A stretch of DNA of 7,864 nucleotides from DATEMK01 sp035275625 (GCA_035275625.1 DATEMK010000474.1:1-7864), one strand, 5' to 3'. Counted from the first letter of the stretch, positions 1 to 6,339 are shown. Made by a program: numbers and translations. The notes: a model not told the origin generated them from the sequence alone.

Positions 1-43
1 ATTTATGAAAATTTACAGCATAAAAATAAAACAAAAAAAATAT

Positions 44-658
44 ATGAAAAATCCAATCTTATTAAACGGCTTTACTAAGTACAGCCAGGACGAAATTCTT
101 GACAAATCCAATTACATTATTGAAAACATGACCGGCAACGCGCTTTTCAATGATGCAGGTGTAAAGCTCACCACAGTGGTTGATGCCCGGGCAAACTACA
201 ACATTGTCCTTGGTAAAAAGGGCAAGGTGCTCAACTACAGAGAGCTTGAAAAAGAAGCGCGCAAAATGCTTAATAATGGTTTGAAAGACCTGGGATTTTA
301 TATCATTGAAAAGTATCCTTTCAATGTTGCTAACTGGCTTACTTCGGGATATAGTGTGCAGACTTTTGACGGTGCAACACATACACCGGCTATTCCGTCA
401 AATGTAAAAGCAAAAGACGCTGAACATACAGGTGAAGCGCTGGTAGTTTATGACAAATCTCTGTTTGCAGAATACTATGAAGGCCGCAACTGGAAACAGG
501 GCGAACCGGTTCCTGCAGGGATAACCGCCACATCAAAGACCCAGAAAATGCTTTTTGATGAAATGACAGCAGGTGATAAATGGAATTTCCAGGTGCGTTC
601 GCGCGGCACCAAAGGCACATCTGACTGGGGACAGGTGGTAACTATGATAGTAAGATAG
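44..658 (+). CDS. Hypothetical protein, helical N-terminus plus fibronectin-III-like C-terminus
   Basis: Function is not recognised. The 204-residue product has no signal peptide or membrane segment. Residues about 10-100 look mostly helical (an E-L-E-K-E-A-R-K-M-L-N-N-G-L-K-D-L-G-F stretch) and lead into SGYSVQT. The last ~80 residues (YDKSLFAEYYEGRNW ... DKWNFQVRSRGTKGTSDWG) have the strand pattern and the W-x-F-x-V-R-S-R-G-x-K-G-x-S-x-W ending of fibronectin type III folds. The arrangement recalls small Bacteroidota proteins of roughly 200 residues that join a helical domain to an FnIII domain; that match is from memory, not from a search. The ATG at 44 is preferred over an in-frame ATG at 5, because the extra 13 residues are only Lys/Ile/Tyr-rich codons from an A-rich leader. 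The gene converges on the BNR-repeat gene across a heptamer-repeat hairpin. The upstream context lies outside the window, so its promoter and any operon partner cannot be seen. Confidence 0.75.
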   Translation: MKNPILLNGFTKYSQDEILDKSNYIIENMTGNALFNDAGVKLTTVVDARANYNIVLGKKGKVLNYRELEKEARKMLNNGLKDLGFYIIEKYPFNVANWLTSGYSVQTFDGATHTPAIPSNVKAKDAEHTGEALVVYDKSLFAEYYEGRNWKQGEPVPAGITATSKTQKMLFDEMTAGDKWNFQVRSRGTKGTSDWGQVVTMIVR

Positions 659-663
659 AAAAA

Positions 664-749
664 GAGGTTTAAAGTTTGAGGTTTGAAGTTTAAGGTTGGT
701 CCGCTGCTAACCTCAAATCTCAAAACTCAAACTTTAAACTTTAAACCTA
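664..749. repeat. Inverted heptamer arrays between convergent genes, possible bidirectional terminator
   Basis: The left arm (664-698) is five 7-bp units: gaggttt, aaagttt, gaggttt, gaagttt, aaggttg (consensus RARGTTT). The right arm (708-749) is six units of the complementary type: taacctc, aaatctc, aaaactc, aaacttt, aaacttt, aaaccta. Positions 665-677 and 736-748 are an exact 13-bp inverted match, and 693-697 pairs with 709-713 around the short centre ggtccgctgc. The structure starts 6 bp after one stop codon and runs over the stop codon of the opposing gene. It could terminate transcription in both directions, although the hairpin is A/T-rich and lacks a classical GC stem with a U-tract. 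The repeat is seen directly; the terminator role is inferred. Confidence 0.7.
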
Positions 750-3700
750 CTTCTCCATCCACTCCGGCATTCTTCCCGGTGTATAGGGCGCTTTGTTTTG
801 CTCCAGTATAGTTTCTACCTTTTTTATTTCTCCGTCAATGGATTTTAATTCTGCTAATACGCCTGCAAAAAGTTTAGAAGCCACATCATAAGATTGTATA
901 AAAGTTTGGGTAGGAGCAGAGGTGCTGTTCCATATAGTATATTCAATAGTGCCGATGCGCCCGGTAATGGAAGGCGGAGTTTCAAACTCGCGTTTTGAAA
1001 GAGTTGCATCACCGTTCATTTTTGTGTTTACATCGTTCAGTCTTTTTTCAATTGCAAACACCTGGTCGGTCAGTCCCGGCAGCCCGCTGGATACGTCAAT
1101 CACAGCCGTTTTAATAAATTTGATTTTATTTACCAGCTCCCCGCGGTAGCTGTCAGCTGCACCGGTGGCCCTGCGCAGCTCACTTGTTTTTTTAGCAAAG
1201 GCATCCAGTGATTTTTTATCTCCTGCATTCAGCGTATCCGCAAAAAGCGGTTTAGTTACAAATGGAATGGCGGGTACCAGCTCCGTTATTTTTCCGTCTT
1301 CAAATTTGCTCAGTGAAACTTTGTAAGTTCCCGGCATGGCAAGGTAACCCGTTTCAGGGGTGTCATAAGGATTGGTCGGATCAGGAGTATTAAAAGCAAC
1401 AGGCCCGGGAGATGAGTAACGGAAATTCCAGGTGATCCTGTTCAATCCTTTCTTTGCGCCCGTTTTCATCTTTCTCACTACCGCACCGCTTTCATCCGTT
1501 ACCGTAAATAAAAGGTACGGTTCCGGCTGGCTGTCTTCCAAACGCATCGAATCAACAGTCGGATAATATACATTCTCTCCCTTTTTAATTTTTTCTTTTT
1601 CCATAGCCTGCCTTTTCTCCTTTATCGTTTTAATATCATCTTTGAGATAATAAGTAAACACGGCCCCTATGGCAGGATTGGGCGTGGAAAAAAAACTTTC
1701 GCCCTGGAAACCTTTCAGCGGTGCGCCCCACTGCCGCCATTCATTGAACATCCACGAATCTTTTATGGGCAATAGCAGCGCTTCTTTTTTAAGATCGTCC
1801 TGCTTCAAAGTTCTCAAAGGAGCATAGTTATCTAAGATATAAAACCCCCTTCCGAATGTGCCGAGCACGAGATCGCTTTCTCTTTCCTGTATAGCAATGT
1901 CGCGCACTGCTATAGTGGGCAAGCCTCCTTTAAGCTGTGTCCATTGCTTTCCGCCATCTATAGTAAAATACACTCCGAACTCCGTTCCTGAAAAAAGCAA
2001 ATCTGCATTCACATGATCTTCCGCTATAGTATATACATTTCCCCTTACCGGGAGATTTCCCTGTATAGCTGACCATGTTCTTCCTCCGTCTGCGCTTTTA
2101 AAAATGTATGGCTTGAAATCTCCGTAACGGTGATGGTTAAACGTGGCGTAAAAAACATTTTTATCATGCTGTGAAGCGATGATTTGGTTTACATACGTCC
2201 GTTCCGGCACACCGGGAATATTATCAATCTTCGTCCAGTTTTTTCCTCCGTCTGTGGTCACATGAATAAGCCCGTCATCCGTGCCAACGACTAAATGGTT
2301 TTCATCAAAATTGCTTTCAGCTATAGAAACAAGCTGCCCGTAATAATCAGTGGATTGGTTTTTTGCTACAGCGTCCATGCTCCATACTTTTCCCATCATC
2401 GGTAATTTGTTACGGTCTAACTGCCTCGAAAGGTCACCACTGATAGCAGTCCATGAATTGCCCCGGTCATCGCTGCGGAATAATTTATTGGATGCATAGT
2501 AAATGCGTGTATGCTTGTGGGAAGAAACAATCAATGGGGAATCCCAGTTCCAGCGATAAGCAGGTTCATTCTCTCCTTCTGTCGGTTTAATATCCACCAG
2601 CTCACCCGTCTTTTTATCAAAACGGCCCAGCCCGCCATACTGCGACTGGCAATAAATAATATTCGGGTCTTCAGGATCAGCCTGCGATTCGAAACCATCC
2701 CCTTCCTGCGTGAAATACCAGTGTGAGTTGGTGATGCCGTTAGCGCTGATAGTGCGTGAAGGCCCGCCTAAGGAATTGTTATCCTGTGTTCCTCCGTAAA
2801 CATGATAGAACGGTGTTGCATTATCAACAGCCACTTTGTAAAACTGTGTGACAGGAAGGTTGGTTTTATAATTCCAGTTGGCGCCAAAATCGTATGTTTC
2901 ATAAACTCCCCCGTCACATCCCACCAGCAGATGCTGCGTATCATCAGGATCAATCCAGATGGCGTGGTTGTCCACATGCTTATATTTCTCACCGATCTTT
3001 TTAAAAGTTTTTCCTCCGTCAAGAGAAACCATCACCCAGAAATCCACATAAAAAACTTTGTTGACATCTTTCGGATCGCAAAAAATTTCCTGGTAATAAT
3101 TTCCTGAAGTAGCATTATCTGACATTTTCTCCCAGCTTGCCCCGCGGTTTACAGAGCGAAACACCCCGCCTTTTTTCTCCTGTGCTTCAACAATTGCATA
3201 GATATAATCGGGATTGACAGGTGAAATGCATAAACCGATTCTTCCTTTGTCTCCTTCAGGAAGCCCTTTTGATAAAGTATCCCATGTTATGCCACCGTCA
3301 TTGCTTTTATAAAGATTGGATTCAGGTCCACCGCTGATGTAGGAATACACCTGTCTCCTGCGCTGGTGCGCACAGGCATACAATACATTGCTGTTTCGCG
3401 GATCAATATGTATTTCATTGAAGCCCGTATTTTCGCTTACAAACAAAATCTGTTTCCATGTTTTTCCACCGTCAGTGGTTTTATAGATACCGCGGTCACC
3501 CCCCGCATTCCACAGCGGACCATAAGCAGCCACATAAACAATATCGGAGTTTTTCGGATCAATGGTAATCATCCCTGTGTGTTCGGAATTTTTCAACCCC
3601 ATATTTTTCCAGGACTTTCCTCCGTCCATTGATTTGTAAACACCATCGCCATAAGCCACGCTGCGCTGGTTATTATTTTCACCTGATCCTACCCACACCA

Positions 3701-4043
3701 CGTTAGCATTATTAGGATCCATGCGCACACAGCCGATTGAATAGGAACCCTCTTTTTCAAATATAGGTTCATAAGTGATGCCACCGTTGGCAGTTTTCCA
3801 GACTCCGCCTGAAGCTGAAGCCACGAAATACTCTTTTTTGTTTGCAGGATTCACGGCAAAGTCAATCACCCTTCCTGACGTAATTGCAGGGCCAATGCTT
3901 CGAAAGCTGAGACCGTTGAATGTTTCTGTTTTCCACGGATTGTTTTTATCCGGTGCCGGCTGTTCTGTTTTTTTCTGGGCATAAGCTGCGGCAGAAATTA
4001 AAACTGTAGTGATAAGAATGACAAGTAAGATTGATTTTTTCAT
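747..4043 (-). CDS. Secreted BNR/Asp-box repeat protein (sortilin/VPS10-like propeller, often labelled glycosyl hydrolase)
   Basis: This is a 1,098-residue exported protein. The start at 4043 is chosen because it opens a clean signal peptide (MKKS, hydrophobic core, AYA|Q cleavage near residue 22/23); an upstream in-frame ATG at 4109 would bury it behind 22 residues. After the family-typical LSFRSIGPA...GRV segment (residues ~45-60) come ten Asp boxes (S/T-x-D/N-x-G-x-x-W/F) starting near residues 138, 189, 247, 297, 340, 383, 524, 596, 650 and 694, with a degenerate one at ~84 (TANGGITY). These mark a multi-bladed beta-propeller of the sortilin/VPS10 type. Residues ~840-912 (PYLLFTVTDESG ... 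GTYKVSL) look like a small beta-sandwich, and the last ~150 residues are helical. No type IX secretion sorting domain is evident at the C-terminus (EWMEK). Databases often call such proteins glycosyl hydrolases, but no catalytic residues are identifiable, so substrate binding or scaffolding at the cell surface or in the periplasm is as likely. The gene stands alone on its strand here. Confidence 0.88.
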   Translation of the reverse strand: MKKSILLVILITTVLISAAAYAQKKTEQPAPDKNNPWKTETFNGLSFRSIGPAITSGRVIDFAVNPANKKEYFVASASGGVWKTANGGITYEPIFEKEGSYSIGCVRMDPNNANVVWVGSGENNNQRSVAYGDGVYKSMDGGKSWKNMGLKNSEHTGMITIDPKNSDIVYVAAYGPLWNAGGDRGIYKTTDGGKTWKQILFVSENTGFNEIHIDPRNSNVLYACAHQRRRQVYSYISGGPESNLYKSNDGGITWDTLSKGLPEGDKGRIGLCISPVNPDYIYAIVEAQEKKGGVFRSVNRGASWEKMSDNATSGNYYQEIFCDPKDVNKVFYVDFWVMVSLDGGKTFKKIGEKYKHVDNHAIWIDPDDTQHLLVGCDGGVYETYDFGANWNYKTNLPVTQFYKVAVDNATPFYHVYGGTQDNNSLGGPSRTISANGITNSHWYFTQEGDGFESQADPEDPNIIYCQSQYGGLGRFDKKTGELVDIKPTEGENEPAYRWNWDSPLIVSSHKHTRIYYASNKLFRSDDRGNSWTAISGDLSRQLDRNKLPMMGKVWSMDAVAKNQSTDYYGQLVSIAESNFDENHLVVGTDDGLIHVTTDGGKNWTKIDNIPGVPERTYVNQIIASQHDKNVFYATFNHHRYGDFKPYIFKSADGGRTWSAIQGNLPVRGNVYTIAEDHVNADLLFSGTEFGVYFTIDGGKQWTQLKGGLPTIAVRDIAIQERESDLVLGTFGRGFYILDNYAPLRTLKQDDLKKEALLLPIKDSWMFNEWRQWGAPLKGFQGESFFSTPNPAIGAVFTYYLKDDIKTIKEKRQAMEKEKIKKGENVYYPTVDSMRLEDSQPEPYLLFTVTDESGAVVRKMKTGAKKGLNRITWNFRYSSPGPVAFNTPDPTNPYDTPETGYLAMPGTYKVSLSKFEDGKITELVPAIPFVTKPLFADTLNAGDKKSLDAFAKKTSELRRATGAADSYRGELVNKIKFIKTAVIDVSSGLPGLTDQVFAIEKRLNDVNTKMNGDATLSKREFETPPSITGRIGTIEYTIWNSTSAPTQTFIQSYDVASKLFAGVLAELKSIDGEIKKVETILEQNKAPYTPGRMPEWMEK

Positions 4044-4082
4044 AATTCCAGGTTTGAAGGCGATAAAGGTAAAAAAGGAATA

Positions 4083-4090
4083 CAAATGAA
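4083..4090 (-). promoter_or_regulatory. Weak candidate -7 element for the BNR-repeat gene
   Basis: Read on the minus strand this is TTCATTTG, one mismatch from the Bacteroidota -7 consensus TAnnTTTG, and lies about 40 bp upstream of the start at 4043. No convincing TTG -33 box sits 17-23 bp further upstream. The placement is plausible but the sequence support is weak. Confidence 0.25.
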
Positions 4091-4123
4091 AGGAAAAACA
4101 TGAACACATAAATATGTTATGGC

Positions 4124-4231
4124 TGAAGACGGAAGACAGAGGACGGAAGACAGAGGACGGAAGACGGAGGACGGAGGACGGAAGACGGAGGACGGAAGAC
4201 GGAGGACAGAAGACGGAGGACAGAGGACGGA
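4124..4231 (+). repeat. Purine-rich heptamer tandem array, consensus RGARGAC
   Basis: There are fourteen uninterrupted 7-bp units from 4131 to 4228: five ggaagac, five ggaggac, three agaggac and one agaagac. They are preceded by tgaagac (4124-4130) and followed by a partial gga. Variation is confined to units 1 and 4 of the heptamer (A/G). Positions 4125-4232 contain no T, 108 nt in all. Part of the array is exactly complementary to the pyrimidine array at 4305-4331. The unit is too short and lacks the spacers needed for CRISPR, and 7 bp is not a codon multiple, so it is not a peptide repeat. Confidence 0.95.
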
Positions 4232-4285
4232 GTCAGAAAAGTCGAATGAACTCTTAAGAAAACTTTAACCCACCTCGAACTGATC

Positions 4286-4334
4286 ACTGCCCACTGCCCA
4301 CTGCCCTCTGTCTTCCGTCCTCTGTCCTCCGATT
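4286..4334 (+). repeat. Pyrimidine-rich heptamer array, ACTGCCC x3 then TCYGTCY units
   Basis: Three exact actgccc units (4286-4306) run without a phase change into tctgtct, tccgtcc, tctgtcc and the decaying tccgatt (4307-4334). The second half is the reverse complement of the RGARGAC array: 4305-4326 matches 4135-4156 over 22 bp, and 4314-4331 matches 4214-4231 over 18 bp. The block therefore joins two heptamer families in one phase and forms the distal arm of a large inverted repeat. Confidence 0.9.
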
Positions 4335-4352
4335 ACTCAACAGAATATACCC

Positions 4353-4394
4353 ATTGCTCAGTGCTTTATGCCAATTGCTCATTGACACTGTGAC
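4353..4394 (+). repeat. Degenerate heptamer array, ATTGCTC type
   Basis: Six 7-bp units can be read: attgctc, agtgctt, tatgcca, attgctc, attgaca, ctgtgac. The first five keep T-G at positions 3-4. It looks like a decayed relative of the ACTGCCC units 20 bp upstream. The period is visible but degenerate, and the last two units overlap the candidate -33 region of the next promoter. Confidence 0.6.
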
Positions 4395-4418
4395 CTGTAA
4401 AAACCCGGTGTATATTTG
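4382..4418 (+). promoter_or_regulatory. Candidate Bacteroidota promoter with perfect TAnnTTTG -7 box
   Basis: TATATTTG at 4411-4418 matches the TAnnTTTG -7 consensus of the Bacteroidota primary sigma factor exactly. A TTG (4382-4384, inside attgaca) lies 26 bp upstream, longer than the usual 17-23 bp; a poorer box, CTG at 4388-4390, gives a 20-bp spacing. Transcription would start near 4424. Nothing protein-coding begins just downstream, so the product would be a small RNA or a leader of the protease gene. Confidence 0.5.
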
Positions 4419-4423
4419 TACCT

Positions 4424-4530
4424 GATAAATGAAAAAATCAAACGGTCCCTCAACAAAATACTGATTACTTTTCGAATAAGCCTTCATTACTGATGGTGTT
4501 AGAAAGACCCTGCAACCCGCAGGGTTTTTT
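4424..4530 (+). ncRNA. Putative small RNA or attenuated leader of about 105 nt
   Basis: A consensus -7 box ends at 4418 and an intrinsic terminator lies at 4507-4530, which would bound a transcript of about 105 nt. It has no recognisable RNA family: it does not look like tRNA, tmRNA or 6S RNA. A very short frame at 4429-4464 (MKKSNGPSTKY) begins within a few nt of the presumed 5' end. If transcription passes the terminator it would run into the protease gene at 4681, so an attenuated leader is the main alternative to an independent sRNA. Only the promoter-like box and the terminator are seen; the RNA itself is inferred. Confidence 0.35.
4507..4530 (+). terminator. Intrinsic terminator (7-bp GC-rich stem plus T-tract)
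   Basis: ACCCTGC (4507-4513) and GCAGGGT (4519-4525) form a perfect 7-bp stem around the loop aaccc, followed by T residues through 4530 and then attt. It is a textbook rho-independent terminator for + strand transcription and is the clearest in the window. No plus-strand protein gene precedes it within the gap, which implies a non-coding transcript or a leader upstream. Confidence 0.8.
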
Positions 4531-4650
4531 ATTTGGCAGCAAGTATGTAATAAAGGCAGTAAAAGAGACGAACCACACACCATTTCGTCAAAATCCAGTC
4601 TTAAATCATTCTTAGCATAAACTTTGTTCAGCATTGTTCTTTTATGTATG

Positions 4651-4678
4651 ACTTCAAACTTTAAACCTTGAACCGATT
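4651..4678 (+). repeat. Short heptamer block, ACTTTAA type, abutting the protease start
   Basis: The units acttcaa, actttaa, accttga and accgatt follow a 7-bp period and belong to the same family as the right arm at 708-749. Here only one arm is present, ending 2 bp before the ATG at 4681, so it would form most of the 5' untranslated leader. A TATGTATG at 4643-4650 (one mismatch to TAnnTTTG) with a TTG 16 bp upstream at 4624-4626 is a weak promoter candidate for that gene. Confidence 0.6.
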
Positions 4679-4680
4679 CA

Positions 4681-5610
4681 ATGGACAGCTATTCAAACAT
4701 CATTATTACCGCTGTTGATGCAGCAAAGAAATCAGTTGTAAAAATTGATACGCTGCGCAGCCAGCAGCAGCAGAATATTCCTGCGAACAGCGGCTCTGGA
4801 TTTTTCTTTTCATCAGACGGCTTGATTTTTACAAACAGTCATGTCATCACAAAAGGAGAAGATTACAAAGTAACCCTGCATGACGGAACAGAAGCGAAAG
4901 GAACATTAGTGGGAGATGATCCTGATTCCGATGTGGCTATTTTAAAGGTAACTGCAAACGGTTATGATGCTGCAAAGCTGGGAACTGTTAACGATCTCCG
5001 GATTGGACAGCTTGTAATTGCGATTGGGAATCCGTTAGGGTTTCAACATACCGTTACCACAGGAGTTGTAAGTGCGCTTGGCAGAACTCTCCGCACACAA
5101 ACAGGGCGGCTCATTGACAATGTAATTCAAACGGATGCTGCTTTGAATCCCGGAAATTCAGGCGGACCGCTTATTGACTGGGAAGGAAAAGTTGTAGGAG
5201 TGAATAGCGCCACCATCATGGGTGCACAGAATCTCTGCTTTGCCATCAGCATCAACTCAGCACAAAACATTGCCGGACAACTGTTGCGTTATGGAAAAGT
5301 GAAACGTGCGTATCTTGGCATAATTATGCAAACAGTTGATCTCGTTCCCCGTTTGCAGCAGATGCATGATATTAAAAATAAAAAAGGAATTTTTGTAACG
5401 AGCACCGAACCCGGAAGTCCTGCCCAAAAAGCAGGAATGCTTGCCGGTGATATTATTGTTTCTTTCAGCGAACGGGTGACAGAAACATCCGATGATCTTT
5501 TCAGGTTACTGACCGGAGAAAAAATAGGTGACCTGCAATTCATGGTGGTTTTGAGAGGAAATGAAAAACTGGAATTGAGAATTACCCCGGGATCATCAGT
5601 AAGGAGCTGA
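4681..5610 (+). CDS. HtrA-like (S1C) trypsin-fold serine protease with one PDZ domain, no signal peptide
   Basis: This 309-residue protein carries the complete HtrA/Deg catalytic triad: His54 (TNSHV), Asp84 (DSDVAIL) and Ser160 (NPGNSGGPL). The protease domain covers residues ~10-205. One PDZ domain follows from ~207 to 303, with the ligand-loop segment YLGI and the GSPAQKAGMLAGDIIVSF motif. Typical DegP/DegQ proteins have an export signal and often two PDZ domains; this one starts directly with DSYSNIIITAVDAAKKSVVKI and has no hydrophobic leader. The ATG at 4681 is the first in frame after a TGA at 4669, so no longer start exists. Signal-less S1C proteases starting with a similar D-x-Y-S-x segment are known, which argues that the N-terminus is genuine and the enzyme is cytoplasmic. 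It probably degrades or chaperones misfolded proteins; the substrate is unknown. The next gene begins 48 bp downstream on the same strand. Confidence 0.9.
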   Translation: MDSYSNIIITAVDAAKKSVVKIDTLRSQQQQNIPANSGSGFFFSSDGLIFTNSHVITKGEDYKVTLHDGTEAKGTLVGDDPDSDVAILKVTANGYDAAKLGTVNDLRIGQLVIAIGNPLGFQHTVTTGVVSALGRTLRTQTGRLIDNVIQTDAALNPGNSGGPLIDWEGKVVGVNSATIMGAQNLCFAISINSAQNIAGQLLRYGKVKRAYLGIIMQTVDLVPRLQQMHDIKNKKGIFVTSTEPGSPAQKAGMLAGDIIVSFSERVTETSDDLFRLLTGEKIGDLQFMVVLRGNEKLELRITPGSSVRS

Positions 5611-5658
5611 TTAAATTATTCCTGTTCTTACTACCTTTCCGTCCGCCAAAGGCGTATC

Positions 5659-6339
5659 ATGAAATCATTTTGGTTTACTTTTATTGCACTTGTTGTGTTT
5701 TGCCTGTTCATGCAGTTTGAAAATAATTTATCAGGAAGCAGCAAAAGAAATAATTATACAGGCGAATTTTTAATACCCGGAACAATTAAAAATAATATAC
5801 AATCAGGGGATATTATCCTGAGAAACGGGAAAGGTTTCATCAGTGATGTTTTCCGGCAGTTTTCTTTGAAGGATAAAAGCTATTCACATGCAGGAATTAT
5901 CAGCGTTGAGCAGGATAAAATTTTTGTTTATCATATTATAGGAGGGGAGAACCGGATGGCGGAGGTCAGAGGACAGAAACCGGAAGATGAAATAATGAAT
6001 GGTGAATTATTAAGAAAAGAGTTGCTGGAGGCCTTTTGTAATTCAAAAGAAAACAATGCGTATGCAATTTACCGTTATGATCTTTCAAAAAAAGCGAAAG
6101 AAAATATCATAACTAATCTCCATTCTATGTACGGGAAAAAAATCGTGTTCGATTCGCATTTTGATCTTGCAACGGATACTGCCCTGTATTGTTCAGAATT
6201 AGTTTATAAAGCTGTTACCGCTGCTGCCGCGGATAAAAACTATATTCCGTTAACAATAATTAATGGAAATAAATATATAGCCCCTGATAATTTATATTTG
6301 AATCCGCATGCTGCATTGATTTATTCGTACACTTATTAA
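5659..6339 (+). CDS. YiiX/YebB-like permuted NlpC/P60 cysteine hydrolase
   Basis: The 226-residue product begins with an N-terminal hydrophobic segment (residues 4-19), either a signal peptide or a membrane anchor. The body shows the order of motifs of the circularly permuted NlpC/P60 family (DUF830/YiiX): QSGDIILR (48-55), SYSHAGI with the candidate catalytic His77, and LYCSELVYK with the candidate nucleophile Cys178. In the permuted fold the His precedes the Cys, as here. Members are thiol hydrolases acting on amide or ester bonds in cell-wall peptides or lipids; the true substrate of this branch is not known. The anchor suggests action in the periplasm. It lies 48 bp after the protease gene and 7 bp before the lipoprotein gene, so it is at least co-transcribed with the latter. 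No Shine-Dalgarno sequence precedes the ATG. Confidence 0.85.
   Translation: MKSFWFTFIALVVFCLFMQFENNLSGSSKRNNYTGEFLIPGTIKNNIQSGDIILRNGKGFISDVFRQFSLKDKSYSHAGIISVEQDKIFVYHIIGGENRMAEVRGQKPEDEIMNGELLRKELLEAFCNSKENNAYAIYRYDLSKKAKENIITNLHSMYGKKIVFDSHFDLATDTALYCSELVYKAVTAAAADKNYIPLTIINGNKYIAPDNLYLNPHAALIYSYTY

Larger units (their letters stand above)
4044..4680. other. 637-bp gene-free intergenic region between divergent genes
   Basis: This gap separates the minus-strand BNR-repeat gene from the plus-strand protease gene. From left to right it holds a short leader (4044-4123), a purine-rich heptamer array (4124-4231), a unique spacer (4235-4285), a pyrimidine-rich heptamer array (4286-4334), a third heptamer family (4353-4394), a TATATTTG promoter element, a ~100-nt stretch ending in an intrinsic terminator (4507-4530), unique A/T-rich sequence, and a last heptamer block (4651-4678) against the protease start. 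No tRNA, rRNA, transposase remnant or CRISPR array was seen. A 116-codon open frame on the minus strand runs through the repeats and is not considered a gene. Confidence 0.8.

Noticed and set aside
5..43. Upstream ATG at position 5 as start of the first gene
   Set aside because: The added 13 residues are low-complexity Lys/Ile/Tyr codons from an A-rich leader; the ATG at 44 fits Bacteroidota leaders better, although the choice is not certain.
922..3984. Several short plus-strand open frames opposite the BNR-repeat gene
   Set aside because: They lie antisense to a well-supported coding region, show no domain features and are explained by the codon bias of the real gene.
747..4043. GACGGAGG strings inside the BNR gene as further copies of the intergenic RGARGAC repeat
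   Set aside because: They encode the D-G-G of the Asp boxes and are spaced by protein repeat length, not 7 bp. The likeness to ggaggac is best explained by codon choice.
747..4043. Assignment of the BNR-repeat protein as a sialidase
   Set aside because: Asp boxes are structural and shared by many propellers. The sialidase F/Y-R-I-P motif and its arginine triad were not identified.
4124..4334. CRISPR array or minisatellite coding for a peptide repeat
   Set aside because: Units are 7 bp, contiguous and without spacers, and 7 is not a multiple of 3, so neither a CRISPR nor a repeated peptide fits.
4284..4634. A 116-codon minus-strand open frame in the intergenic region
   Set aside because: Its N-terminal half covers the small-RNA/terminator stretch and its C-terminal end reads through heptamer repeats (TEDGRQRAVGSGQ). 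It shows no recognisable domain and no family resemblance.
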